Shown here piece by piece: positions 1-6,962 of a stretch of 25,519 nt of DNA. Under the pieces are notes generated by a model. It was not told the DNA's origin. It worked only from the letters and a program-made list of their open reading frames with translations, and did no database searches. Within the stretch, counting starts at the first letter, position 1, and the number at the start of each line of letters is the position of its first letter. Source of the stretch: JAZQNC01 sp045536155 (GTDB lineage Bacteria; Bacillota; Clostridia; Oscillospirales; CAG-272); contig JAZSMZ010000046.1 in assembly GCA_045536155.1 (NCBI GenBank), positions 1 through 25,519 of the forward strand, read 5' to 3'. A program made the position numbers and the translations under genes.

Positions 1-869
1 ACCATCACAACCTTGTTGAACTGGTGACCGCGTACCATACCGCGCTCGTCTGCGCGATAGCTGCCTGCCTCGCGGCGGAAGCAGGGAGTGTAGCTGATGT
101 ATTTTCTGGGAAGGTCAGCTTCGGTCAAAATCTCGTCGCGGTGGAGCGATACGAGAGCTGTTTCGGCTGTGGGAAGCATGAAACGGCGGCGTTCGTCCTC
201 GGCAGTTTCCATCCAATAAACGTCGTCCTTGAATTTCGGGAACTGACCTGCGGTAAGTCCGCACTCATATCCGAGCATGTGGGGAACGAGGCAGAGCTCG
301 TATCCGTCAGCAATGTGGGTGTCGATAAAGTAGTTGAGAAGCGCCCATTCAAGGCGAGCACCGATTCCGCGGTAAACCCAGAATCCGCTGCCCGAAAGCT
401 TTGCACCGCGCTCGTAGTCGATAAGTCCGAGTCCGTTGCAAAGATCAACGTGGTTTTTCGGCTCAAAATCAAAGGTTCTGGTTTCGCCGAAGTAGCGAAT
501 GGGCTCGTTTGCCTCCTTGCCGCCCGCAACAACGTCGTCATCGGGCATATTAGGAAGCGAGAGCATGAGGGTGGTGTATTCTTCTTCAACAGCCTTCAGC
601 TTTTCGGCATCGGCCTTTATCTTGTCGGAAAGCTCCTTCATCTGAGCAAAAATAGGAGCGGTGTCCTTGCCCTCCTTTTTGAGCTGGGGAATGGACTTTG
701 AAACCTTGTTCTGCTCTGCCTTTGCGCTCTCTGTTTCGGCAATAAGGGTGCGGCGGTCGGCATCGAGAGACAAAATGCGGTCGATAGCTTCTGTGCAGTC
801 GCAACCCTTGTCCAAAAGGCGCTGTTTTACGTAATCGGGTCTTTCTTTGATAAGTTTAATGTCAAGCAT
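1..869 (-). CDS. serS: Seryl-tRNA synthetase, C-terminal part cut off by window start
   Basis: Class II aminoacyl-tRNA synthetase that charges tRNA-Ser with serine in the cytoplasm. About 289 codons are visible from the ATG at 869; the C-terminal third lies outside the window. The first ~100 residues are charged and helical, as in the tRNA-binding coiled-coil arm of SerRS. Further on come TAGQFPKFKDD and the motif 2 signature FRRE followed by AGSYRADERGMVRGHQF, which is diagnostic of SerRS. The reading frame is open throughout with no frameshift. The start follows AGAAGG and lies only 30 bp after the parB stop, so serS is probably co-transcribed with parB. A serS gene close to the parAB region fits an origin-proximal location. 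Confidence 0.96.
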   Translation of the reverse strand, partial: MLDIKLIKERPDYVKQRLLDKGCDCTEAIDRILSLDADRRTLIAETESAKAEQNKVSKSIPQLKKEGKDTAPIFAQMKELSDKIKADAEKLKAVEEEYTTLMLSLPNMPDDDVVAGGKEANEPIRYFGETRTFDFEPKNHVDLCNGLGLIDYERGAKLSGSGFWVYRGIGARLEWALLNYFIDTHIADGYELCLVPHMLGYECGLTAGQFPKFKDDVYWMETAEDERRRFMLPTAETALVSLHRDEILTEADLPRKYISYTPCFRREAGSYRADERGMVRGHQFNKVVM

Positions 870-899
870 GATCTTTAACCTTCTATAACTGTATATTTT

Positions 900-1799
900 T
901 TACTTATTTGTAAGCAATTTGATAATTTCATCGAGGTCGTCGTTATCGGCATACTCGATGGTGAGCGTTTTGGGCTTTTTGGGGTTGGAATTAAAGATTC
1001 TAACACGGCGTCCGAGCGATTCTGTAAGCGATCGCTCAAGCTCGGCGGTGTAATCGACGACGATCTCGTCGTCCTTCTTTTCTTCTTCCTTTACGCCTGC
1101 CTTTGTCTTGGCGTTAAGCAGCTTTACCGTACTTTCGACGGCGCGGACGGAGAGTCCCTTTCTGACGATCTGCTCGGCAAGAGATACCATATCCTCCTGA
1201 CGGACAAGACCTAAAAGCGCACGCGCGTGACCTGCGGAAATCGACTTTTCCACAAGCATTTTGAGCACCTTTTCAGGCAGATCGAGCAATCGGAGCGCGT
1301 TGGTCACGGCCGAACGGCTCTTGCCGATGCGGCGCGACAGCTCCTCCTGCGTCAGTCCGTATTCGTCTATCAGCGCGCGATATCCTTCCGCTTCTTCAAC
1401 GGCGTTCAGATCCTCGCGCTGGAGGTTTTCGATGAGTGCCAGCTCCGCGGTTTTGCGGTCGTCGAGCTGCATGATGATTACCGGAACCTCGGTAAGGCCT
1501 GCCATCTTGCTCGCTCTCCAGCGGCGCTCGCCTGCGACGATCTGGTAAATACCGTTTTCGCCAGAGCGAACGACAATGGGCTGAATGAGCCCGTTTGCGG
1601 CTATTGAATCGGCCAGTGCACTGAGGGCCGAGGCATCGAAGGTCTTTCGGGGCTGGTCAAGTCGGGGCTCCATCTCGGAAAGTCGGAGCATCAGCGGCTT
1701 TGACGATCCTGTGTCAATGCCGTCAAGTAAAGGATTGTTATCCAAAAATATTGAATCAAGTCCGCGGCCGAGTCCGCTCTGTCTCTTTTTATCTGCCAT
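900..1799 (-). CDS. parB: Chromosome-partitioning protein ParB (Spo0J type)
   Basis: CTP-dependent DNA clamp that loads at parS, spreads, and recruits SMC/condensin to the origin; it works with ParA. 299 residues. The N-terminus carries LGRGLDSIF (residues 10-18), the conserved ParA-stimulating segment. The CTP-binding domain has QPRKTF (~49-54), GERRWRA (90-96) and ENLQRED (124-130). A helix-turn-helix that reads parS spans ~149-175, followed by GHARALLGL (190-198), the form seen in Spo0J rather than Noc. The last ~45 residues match the C-terminal dimer domain. ATG at 1799 is preceded by AAGGT. The gene is 259 bp downstream of parA, much further than usual, because a structured repeat fills the gap. 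I saw no clear sigma-A promoter of its own, so read-through from parA is likely. Confidence 0.96.
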   Translation of the reverse strand: MADKKRQSGLGRGLDSIFLDNNPLLDGIDTGSSKPLMLRLSEMEPRLDQPRKTFDASALSALADSIAANGLIQPIVVRSGENGIYQIVAGERRWRASKMAGLTEVPVIIMQLDDRKTAELALIENLQREDLNAVEEAEGYRALIDEYGLTQEELSRRIGKSRSAVTNALRLLDLPEKVLKMLVEKSISAGHARALLGLVRQEDMVSLAEQIVRKGLSVRAVESTVKLLNAKTKAGVKEEEKKDDEIVVDYTAELERSLTESLGRRVRIFNSNPKKPKTLTIEYADNDDLDEIIKLLTNK

Positions 1800-1852
1800 A
1801 TTTTACCTTGTGTTGAGGGATGTTTGTTGAAACTTTAGATTACAGCGAGTGT

Positions 1853-2058
1853 GTAAAGATACTCGCTTCGCTCGATCTTAGGGAATTCGCTTCCTGTTTT
1901 TAAACAAAACAGGTTTTGCTTCGAAAAAACAGCGAATATCCCACTGCCTGGATATATCTTCGTGTGTCTGTGTGCTGATAACAGATGACAATTATCCGTT
2001 TTCGCTCCCCGCAGGGGCGTTTTTGCCGCTCGCAGGGGCGTTTTTGCTCCCCGCAGGG
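1853..2058 (-). repeat. Composite structured repeat, copy 1 (between parA and parB)
   Basis: Read on the minus strand from the parA stop codon. First come three tandem ~21-bp units (2039-2058, 2018-2038, 1997-2017), each built on CCCCTGCGGGG followed by an A-rich tail. Then comes a conserved ~55-bp block (1943-1996). Then a three-way-junction fold: outer stem GGGATATTCGCT with AGCGAATTCCC (1881-1891 / 1931-1942) enclosing a perfect 8-bp hairpin CCTGTTTT/AAAACAGG (1893-1913) and a weaker T/A hairpin. A side hairpin AAGAT/ATCTT (1856-1879) follows. The same order of parts recurs at 3271-3462, 11130-11337 and, in part, elsewhere. The first unit directly abuts the parA stop. Confidence 0.85.
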
Positions 2059-2820
2059 CTATATTCTTTCTATTATTTCCGAGGCTACCGATTCGTACGC
2101 GGCGGTACCCTTCGAGAATTTATCAAAATACATGATCGGCTGACCAAATCCCGGCGCCTCGCTGAGTCGCACCATACGGGGAACGGGAGTGGAGAACAGC
2201 TTGTCCGGATAGAACTTTTTCAGCTCTGCCATAACCTGAAGCGACAAATTGAGTCGTCCGTTGTACATCGTGATGAGTATTCCCGTGATCTCGATGGTGG
2301 GATTGTACAGCTTCTTTATCTGCGAGATCGTTACGCGAAGCTGGGAAAGTCCCTCCATCGCATAGAATTCGCACTGCATCGGAATGATAACTCCGTCGGC
2401 GGCGACCAATGCATTGATGGTCAGAATGCCGAGCGAGGGAGGACAGTCGATGAATATGTAATCGAAATTATCGCGGACACTCGAAAGAGCGTCGCGAAGT
2501 CTGCTTTCGCGGTTGTCCGATGATACAAGCTCGAATTCGGCGCCGGCAAGCGCGATATTCGAGGGCATTACCCAAAGATTTTTGAAAGTTGTATCAATTA
2601 TGACACTTTCCGCGCTCGCACGTCCGATAAGGACGTCGTATGTGGAAAGGCGCATGCTCTTTTTGTTGATTCCGACACCGCTGGAAGCATTGCCCTGAGG
2701 ATCGGCATCGATAAGCAAAACACGCTTGCCCAACGCACCGACAGCGGCAGCTATATTAACGGCGGAAGTTGTTTTTCCGACACCGCCTTTTTGGTTTGCG
2801 AGGGTTATCACCGCAGCCAT
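2059..2820 (-). CDS. parA: Chromosome-partitioning ATPase ParA (Soj type)
   Basis: Deviant Walker ATPase that dimerises on ATP, binds the nucleoid non-specifically and is released by ParB at the origin; in Firmicutes, Soj also regulates DnaA. 253 residues, the usual length for chromosomal Soj, with no N-terminal HTH extension of the plasmid type. KGGVGKTT (11-18) is the deviant Walker A motif with its signature lysine, LIDADPQGNASSG follows at 36-48, and FIDCPPSLG (~122-130) is the Walker B region. Start ATG at 2820 has a strong GGAGAG Shine-Dalgarno at 2830-2835 and a consensus promoter further upstream. A parS site lies ~170 bp upstream of the start. Confidence 0.97.
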   Translation of the reverse strand: MAAVITLANQKGGVGKTTSAVNIAAAVGALGKRVLLIDADPQGNASSGVGINKKSMRLSTYDVLIGRASAESVIIDTTFKNLWVMPSNIALAGAEFELVSSDNRESRLRDALSSVRDNFDYIFIDCPPSLGILTINALVAADGVIIPMQCEFYAMEGLSQLRVTISQIKKLYNPTIEITGILITMYNGRLNLSLQVMAELKKFYPDKLFSTPVPRMVRLSEAPGFGQPIMYFDKFSKGTAAYESVASEIIERI

Positions 2821-2868
2821 AAAATTACGCTCTCCAATAAAATAAATTTAGATAGTGATACATAATAT

Positions 2869-2897
2869 ATTGTACCGCGTTTTGCTCAATATGTCAA
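2869..2897 (-). promoter_or_regulatory. parA promoter (sigma-A type)
   Basis: On the minus strand, -35 TTGACA (2892-2897), exactly 17 bp, then -10 TACAAT (2869-2874). Five or six of six bases match consensus in each box. Transcription would start near 2862, giving a ~40-nt leader before the parA ATG with a GGAGAG ribosome site. Confidence 0.85.
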
Positions 2898-2987
2898 GAC
2901 GGAAACAGATAATTTTATTATATGGAAGATTTTTGTTGGAGGTTTTGAGCGATGTACCTAAAATAAGTAACTTTGATTTCCCTCAAG

Positions 2988-3003
2988 AGTTTCACGTGAA
3001 ACA
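2988..3003. promoter_or_regulatory. parS centromere site 1
   Basis: A perfect 14-bp palindrome GTTTCACGTGAAAC (2989-3002). The 16-mer AGTTTCACGTGAAACA differs from the Bacillus parS consensus TGTTTCACGTGAAACA at only the first base. It lies between the parA promoter and the acetyltransferase gene, outside any coding sequence. Binding by the ParB encoded at 900-1799 is inferred from the match. Confidence 0.93.
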
Positions 3004-3054
3004 TTTGGCTCGGGGCAAACACGGTGCAGATTCTACGGGACGGGGCAAATATGA

Positions 3055-3240
3055 TGCATATCCTCCCCGGAGGAGCTCTCCCAAAGGGAGAGCATTAATT
3101 TGCCTCTCTTCGGGAGAGGTGTCGCGCGAATGCGTGACGGAGTGGTTTTTGCCCGGATAAATCTTTTTGTTCTTCGCATGGATATTTCATATCTACCGGA
3201 TTGCACATTGTAGGGGAGGGGTTCCCCTCCCGATGTTTGC
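3055..3240. repeat. GC-rich palindromic repeats between parA and the acetyltransferase gene
   Basis: Successive short hairpins: GGAGCTCTCCC/GGGAGAGC and CTCTC-TTCG-GAGAG around 3070-3118, then an imperfect GTCGCGCGAATGCGTGAC, then a strong palindrome of the form GGGGAGGGG-TT-CCCCTCCC near 3212-3234. The same hairpin words recur at 11370-11500, 17726-17800 and 23590-23835. Small open frames across this area follow the repeats and do not look like genes. The rest of the spacer holds parS, promoters and the structured repeat copy 2. Confidence 0.7.
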
Positions 3241-3270
3241 GTGAAAAGAATTTTTCTGACGCTCATTCTA

Positions 3271-3462
3271 AAGTCAACTCGCAAGGACTCGTTGACTTAG
3301 GAAATTCGCTTCCTGTTTTTTAACAAAACAGGTTTTGCTTGCAAAAACAGCGAATATCCCTCTATCATACAAGTATCTTCGAGTGTCTGTATGCCGATCA
3401 CAGATGATAACTATCCGTTCATGCCCCCGCAGGGGTGCCCCGCGCCAGCGGCCCTCCGCAGG
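3271..3462 (-). repeat. Composite structured repeat, copy 2
   Basis: Same layout as copy 1, same strand. Side hairpin AAGTCAAC/GTTGACTT (3271-3278 / 3291-3298), perfect 8 bp. Three-way junction with outer stem ATTCGCT/AGCGAAT (3304-3310 / 3349-3355), arm 1 CCTGTTTT/AAAACAGG (3312-3332) and arm 2 TTTTGC/GCAAAA (3333-3346). The conserved block, including ATCTTCGAGTGTCTGTATG and CAGATGATAACTATCCG, spans ~3361-3420, and GC-rich units with CCCCCGCAGGGG end at ~3462. The GC end directly abuts the -35 box of the acetyltransferase promoter. Confidence 0.85.
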
Positions 3463-3464
3463 AG

Positions 3465-3493
3465 TTGACTTTTTTGATGTTTGGGGTTATTAT
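3465..3493 (+). promoter_or_regulatory. Promoter of the acetyltransferase gene
   Basis: -35 TTGACT (3465-3470), 17 bp, -10 TATTAT (3488-3493). This puts the transcription start near 3500, downstream of the in-frame ATG at 3335, and so supports the ATG at 3545 as the real start. Confidence 0.75.
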
Positions 3494-3544
3494 ATAATGT
3501 ATCTTATAAAAATTATTGGCAGACATAGAAAGCAGGAATCAAAA

Positions 3545-4156
3545 ATGACACAGTACGAACGCATGATAAACGGATTGATTTACGATCCGGCCGACAGCGA
3601 GATTGTAAAACTGCAGCAGAGATATCAAGATAAGCTGTGGGAGTTCAATATGTTAAAACCCTCGGATATTGATAAAAAAAGGGAATATATGAAAGAGGTA
3701 TTTGCAAGCTGCGGCGAGAATTGCTATATTGAACTGCCCTTTCACGCAAATTGGGGCGGTCATCATCTGCATTTCGGCGACGGAGTTTATGCAAATTTCA
3801 ATCTGACAGTCGTCGACGATGCCCATGTGTACGTCGGCAATTATGTTATGTTTGGTCCGAATATTATCATCGCAACGGCAAATCATCCAATTGATCCGGA
3901 TCTTCGTGCACGCGGACTGCAGTATAATAAAGAAGTCCACATTGGGGACAACAGCTGGATAGGCGGCGGAGTTGTCATCGTTCCGGGCGTGCGCATCGGA
4001 AAAAATTGTGTTATTGGTGCCGGAAGCGTTGTTACAAGGGACATACCCGATAACGTTGTGGCGGTAGGCAACCCGTGCAGGGTGCTTCGTGAGGTTGGCG
4101 TAAGGGATCGCGAGTTTTTCTACAAAAATGAAAAAATCGACTGGGAAAACCTCTGA
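3545..4156 (+). CDS. Maltose/galactoside O-acetyltransferase family (left-handed beta-helix)
   Basis: Likely transfers an acetyl group from acetyl-CoA to a sugar hydroxyl, as in the LacA/Maa family; the true acceptor is unknown. 203 residues, the family length. The N-terminal helical Mac domain begins TQYERMINGLIYDP. Hexapeptide repeats follow (about 70-185), with catalytic-type histidine H114 in TANHPIDPDLRARG, then IGDNSWIGGG, IGKNCVIGAGSVV and the CoA-side VAVGNPCRV. The open frame extends upstream to 3335, but that part overlaps the promoter and a repeat. The gene runs against its neighbours noc and parA, interrupting a block that is normally contiguous in Firmicutes, so it looks like an insertion. 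A terminator follows directly. Confidence 0.93.
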   Translation: MTQYERMINGLIYDPADSEIVKLQQRYQDKLWEFNMLKPSDIDKKREYMKEVFASCGENCYIELPFHANWGGHHLHFGDGVYANFNLTVVDDAHVYVGNYVMFGPNIIIATANHPIDPDLRARGLQYNKEVHIGDNSWIGGGVVIVPGVRIGKNCVIGAGSVVTRDIPDNVVAVGNPCRVLREVGVRDREFFYKNEKIDWENL

Positions 4157-4174
4157 TTTTGCCAATATTATTAT

Positions 4175-4214
4175 AAGTCAAGAGATGATTTTGCTTCTTC
4201 TCTTGACTTTTTTT
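4175..4214 (+). terminator. Rho-independent terminator of the acetyltransferase gene
   Basis: Perfect 10-bp stem AAGTCAAGAG / CTCTTGACTT (4175-4184 and 4200-4209) with a 15-nt loop and a run of seven T ending near 4214. It lies 18 bp after the stop codon, between the convergent acetyltransferase and noc genes. Confidence 0.85.
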
Positions 4215-4228
4215 GATGATTTTGTTAT

Positions 4229-5035
4229 TTATATTGCGTGTTTTTCATCCTTTACCGCATTTTTGATTCTGATAACCAATTCCACATTACCCTCATTTTC
4301 GTGGCGCGATGTTGAAACATCGATTCCGGCTCGGCGCATAGTGTCGATGGCGTGGTCAATGGTGTTATAGAAAATCCGCACGTCTTTGATGACTATTTTC
4401 ATGTTCCGCCGACGTTTTTCTTCTTCCTTTTTGTAAAGAACGGTCTCAATGTAGTTTTCTGTTTCTGCCACATTGAGCGCGTGCGATGCGATGTGACGCA
4501 GCACAGTCAATCTCAGCTCATCGTCGGTTATCCGCAAAAGCGCACGCGCATGCCGCTCGGACAGCGAGGAGGACAGAATGATCTGCCTCTCGCTCTCGCT
4601 CAGCTTCAGCAATCTCAGCTTATTTGCCACCGCCGATTGGGACATCGACAGCTGATGCGCCGCCTGCTCCTGCGTTAGCGAATAGATATCGATAAGCGCC
4701 GCCATCGCACCTGCCTGCTCGAATATATTGAGGTTTTCGCGGTGGAGGTTCTCGATAAGCGCCAATTCGGCCGATTTTTTGTCATCGGCCTGCACTATTA
4801 TGCAGGGAACCTCGCAAAAATCGGCCCTCGCCGCGGCGCGGAGCCGCCGCTCACCTGCGATCAGCTCGTATGTACCGGCCGAGTCGGTGCGTCTGACGGT
4901 CAGCGGCTGCAAAATCCCGTTCTTTTTGATGCTGTCGGCCAGAAGGGCAAGGGCGTTTTCGTTAAAATCACGACGCGGCTGTGATCGGTTGGGAACGATC
5001 GATCTTATCGGTATTTTTCTCACACAACTTTCCAT
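4229..5035 (-). CDS. noc: Second ParB-family protein, nucleoid occlusion (Noc) type
   Basis: ParB-fold CTP-dependent DNA clamp. In Bacillus, Noc binds NBS sites and blocks division over the nucleoid. 268 residues: QPRRDF (~19-24), GERRLRA (61-67), ENLHREN (95-101), helix-turn-helix ~119-140 with QSAVANKLRLL (133-143), and ERHARALL (160-167). The ANKLRLL and ERHARALL wording is what separates Noc from Spo0J (which has GHARALL). Position between rsmG and parA matches noc in Firmicutes. It lacks the LGRGL ParA-interacting motif. Its N-terminus, MESCVRKIPIRSI, is too short for the amphipathic membrane-targeting helix of Bacillus Noc. Start ATG 5035 has GAGAGG upstream; an earlier ATG at 5053 is followed at once by TGA. 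Noc identity is inferred; it could be a diverged ParB paralogue. Confidence 0.88.
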   Translation of the reverse strand: MESCVRKIPIRSIVPNRSQPRRDFNENALALLADSIKKNGILQPLTVRRTDSAGTYELIAGERRLRAAARADFCEVPCIIVQADDKKSAELALIENLHRENLNIFEQAGAMAALIDIYSLTQEQAAHQLSMSQSAVANKLRLLKLSESERQIILSSSLSERHARALLRITDDELRLTVLRHIASHALNVAETENYIETVLYKKEEEKRRRNMKIVIKDVRIFYNTIDHAIDTMRRAGIDVSTSRHENEGNVELVIRIKNAVKDEKHAI

Positions 5036-5070
5036 TTTAAAGACCTCTCACATAAATTTCCTTTTAAAAT

Positions 5071-5076
5071 ATTGTA
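5071..5076 (-). promoter_or_regulatory. Probable noc promoter, extended -10
   Basis: On the minus strand the sequence TGATACAAT gives a -10 TACAAT (5071-5076) with an upstream TGN extension. No good -35 was seen 16-18 bp upstream. The leader to the noc ATG is ~30 nt. Confidence 0.5.
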
Positions 5077-5146
5077 TCACAAAAACCATTTTCCACATAG
5101 CAAAGCGTGGGTGCCGAAAAAAACATCTTCAAAAGGAATAATCAAA

Positions 5147-5174
5147 AAAGCCATGCTTAAAAGCATGGCTTTGG
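5147..5174 (-). terminator. Rho-independent terminator of rsmG
   Basis: On the minus strand AAAGCCATGCTT, a two-base centre (TT), then AAGCATGGCTTT followed by more T, starting a few bases after the rsmG stop. A stem of about 12 bp with a T-rich tail. It separates rsmG from noc, so noc needs its own promoter. Confidence 0.85.
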
Positions 5175-5178
5175 GCTA

Positions 5179-5892
5179 TCAGAGAGGCTTTTTGAGGATT
5201 TTGTTGTATGCGCGGGGATATGCGTCGGGAGTTTTGCGCGATTTTTCTATTGAAATGATAAATCTTTGACGAGAAAGCTCACCGTAGCTGAGGTCAAATT
5301 CGCGCATTTCGGTCAATTTACCGCCAAGAACGGCAATCCCTTTTGCGGCCTCGTCGTATTCGGTCGCACCTTCGCGCCCCTTGTAAGAGAGAAATTTCCC
5401 GCCGAGGGAAATAAAGGGCAGGCAGAGCTCTGAAAGTATGTTGAGCCGCGATACGGCGCGCGCGGTCGCGACGTCGAATTTCTCGCGCATGCTTTTATCT
5501 TTGGCAACGTCCTCTGCGCGAGCGGCGACGGTGGTGATATTGGCAAGGGCAAGCTCTGATGCGGCAAGGTCGATAAATTTCAGCTTTTTTGCCGTGCTGT
5601 CGAGCGACACGACCGATATATCAGGTCTGACGATGGCAAGTGGAAGCGATGGAAAGCCTCCGCCCGCGCCGACGTCGATCAGACGTGCGCCCTCGGGGAT
5701 CATATCGAGTCCGAGCAGCGAGTCGGCAAAATGGTCGAGCGCGATGCCCTCGTCGGTCTTTATCGCGGTCAGATTGGTGTGCGAATTGAACTCGACAAGC
5801 AGCTCGGCGAGTCTGCACAGCTTTTCTTTGGCATCGTCCGATATATTAATGTTGTTTTCGCCCAAAACCGAGCGAATGAGTGAAATTTCCAT
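5179..5892 (-). CDS. rsmG: 16S rRNA (guanine-527-N7) methyltransferase RsmG
   Basis: SAM-dependent enzyme that methylates G527 of 16S rRNA; formerly GidB. 237 residues, the usual length. NLTAI (40-44) is the conserved start of the GidB domain, DVGAGGGFPSLPLAI (73-87) is the SAM-binding glycine loop, ATARAVS (142-148) and SYKGREG (~169-175) complete the family signature. The start ATG at 5892 follows AAGG at a spacing of about 8 nt. It is first in the rsmG - noc - parA - parB order typical of Firmicutes origins. A parS palindrome lies just 28 bp upstream of the start. Confidence 0.97.
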   Translation of the reverse strand: MEISLIRSVLGENNINISDDAKEKLCRLAELLVEFNSHTNLTAIKTDEGIALDHFADSLLGLDMIPEGARLIDVGAGGGFPSLPLAIVRPDISVVSLDSTAKKLKFIDLAASELALANITTVAARAEDVAKDKSMREKFDVATARAVSRLNILSELCLPFISLGGKFLSYKGREGATEYDEAAKGIAVLGGKLTEMREFDLSYGELSRQRFIISIEKSRKTPDAYPRAYNKILKKPL

Positions 5893-5919
5893 AAACTGTA
5901 CCTTGTTCGGTCATAACAC

Positions 5920-5935
5920 CGTTTCACGTGAAACC
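5920..5935. promoter_or_regulatory. parS centromere site 2
   Basis: Perfect 14-bp palindrome GTTTCACGTGAAAC (5921-5934), the same core as site 1; outermost bases are C and C rather than consensus T and A. Intergenic, just upstream of rsmG and touching a GC-rich repeat. With site 1 it makes two parS sites 2.9 kb apart bracketing noc and rsmG. Confidence 0.9.
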
Positions 5936-6125
5936 CCTGCCCCTGCGCCCCTGCGGGGGGCAAAAAAAGAATGTTGATCTTACTTTCGTATTAAGGGAAT
6001 ATATCAAACAATATCATTTGGCCGCGCGCCAGCGACCCCTGCGGGCCCCTGCGGGGAGCAAAAACAGAATGTTGATTTACTTCGTGCCAAGGGAAATTAT
6101 ATACAATTCTATAACATCCACTGTC
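5936..6125. repeat. Two diverged direct copies of a GC-box plus AT-rich unit
   Basis: The pattern CCCCTGCGGGG, then a GCAAAAA-type tract, then AGAATGTTGAT, then AAGGGAA(A)TATAT occurs twice, near 5948-6010 and 6050-6110, about 100 bp apart. The copies share word order but differ by substitutions and indels. The GC box is the same palindrome used in the composite structured repeats. The minus-strand read contains TATAAT-like words (near 6097) that could act as the rsmG promoter, but no convincing -35 was seen. This fills the rsmG-aldolase spacer. Confidence 0.6.
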
Positions 6126-6169
6126 CGAGGGGGGGTAGTGCTGCACGATATATATAATAATGTAAAAAA

Positions 6170-6817
6170 TCAGTGCTTTGCAAGGGCGATCATGCGCTTT
6201 GCATTGAGGGTAATATCCTCGTACGTTCTATCGGCAATGGCATCGCGTGCCAAAATTGCCGAGCCTACGCCGAATCCGTACGCGCCGGCCTGACGGAACG
6301 CGATAATGTTGCGCTCGTCGATGCCGCCTACGGCAATAGCCTTAACGTGGGCGAGGGGGGAGAGGACGGTACGCATATAGCCGGGGCCGAGCTCGTTTGA
6401 GGGGAAGATCTTAACAAAATCAGCGCCTGCAAGGTGCGCGGCCTGGATCTCGGTGGGAGTCATCGCCCCGGGAATGGAAATTAATCCCAATTCCTTGGTC
6501 TTGCTTATGACGTTGACGTCGGTGTTGGGCGATATAATAAAGGAAGCGCCCGCCTCCTTTGCCTTGATCACCTGATCTTCGGTCAGAACGGTGCCCGCAC
6601 CGATCTCGATCTTGTTGCCAAAGCGATTTCTGAGGGTGTTTATCTGTTCGAGGACCTCGCTTTCGGCGAAGCGTCCCGAGGTGTCAAACGGGATCTCCAT
6701 TATGCGGATTCCGCCGCGATACATCGCTTCGGCGCATGGGATAAGATGCTCACTGTTAAGTCTGCGGACGATTACGATAATACGGTTTTGTTCAAGGCAT
6801 TTAGCGACGGAATTCAT
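6170..6817 (-). CDS. eda: KDPG / 4-hydroxy-2-oxoglutarate aldolase family protein
   Basis: Class I aldolase of the Eda family, which splits 2-keto-3-deoxy-6-phosphogluconate (or related 2-keto acids) through a Schiff base. 215 residues, a typical length. The catalytic glutamate is E41 in MEIPFDT, GAGTVLT lies at 73-79, SPNTD at 96-100, PGAMTPTE at 116-123, and the Schiff-base lysine is K136 in ADFVKIFPS; AVGGI follows as the phosphate-binding part. Substrate choice between KDPG, KDPGal and KHG cannot be told from sequence. GGAGAT precedes the ATG at 6817. No sugar-acid kinase or dehydratase gene is adjacent, so its pathway is unclear. Confidence 0.92.
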   Translation of the reverse strand: MNSVAKCLEQNRIIVIVRRLNSEHLIPCAEAMYRGGIRIMEIPFDTSGRFAESEVLEQINTLRNRFGNKIEIGAGTVLTEDQVIKAKEAGASFIISPNTDVNVISKTKELGLISIPGAMTPTEIQAAHLAGADFVKIFPSNELGPGYMRTVLSPLAHVKAIAVGGIDERNIIAFRQAGAYGFGVGSAILARDAIADRTYEDITLNAKRMIALAKH

Positions 6818-6876
6818 CTTTTGAGATCTCCATTAATTGTTAAATTTTGTAAAAGCGAGGGGCTGTTTCTATGATA

Positions 6877-6906
6877 AGTATATCACAGAAAAGATTTGTT
6901 TGTCAA
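6877..6906 (-). promoter_or_regulatory. Promoter of the aldolase gene
   Basis: Minus strand: -35 TTGACA (6901-6906), 18 bp, -10 TATACT (6877-6882) with TGA just upstream as an extended -10. It lies downstream of the kinase terminator, so the aldolase is transcribed separately. Confidence 0.82.
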
Positions 6907-6934
6907 GGGATGAAAGGCAAAAGCGCCCAAGCAA

Positions 6935-6962
6935 AAAAGGCGGAAGATCCGCCTTTTTGTTT
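6935..6962 (-). terminator. Rho-independent terminator after the pyridoxal kinase gene
   Basis: Stem AAAAAGGCGGA/TCCGCCTTTTT (about 6937-6959) with A and T runs on both sides, so it may work in both directions. It starts right after the kinase stop codon. Confidence 0.85.

Noticed and set aside
1997..2058. Tandem GC-rich units as a possible CRISPR array
   Set aside because: Units abut without spacers, and no cas genes are present.
5089..5097. TTTTCCACA, a near match to a DnaA box
   Set aside because: A single isolated 8/9 match with no cluster or AT-rich unwinding region; not evidence for oriC itself.
5394..5412. ATTTCCC and GGGAAAT in inverted order inside rsmG, resembling a Noc-binding site
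   Set aside because: The halves are split by 5 bp, so it is not the 14-bp NBS palindrome, and it encodes conserved RsmG residues (ISLGGKF).
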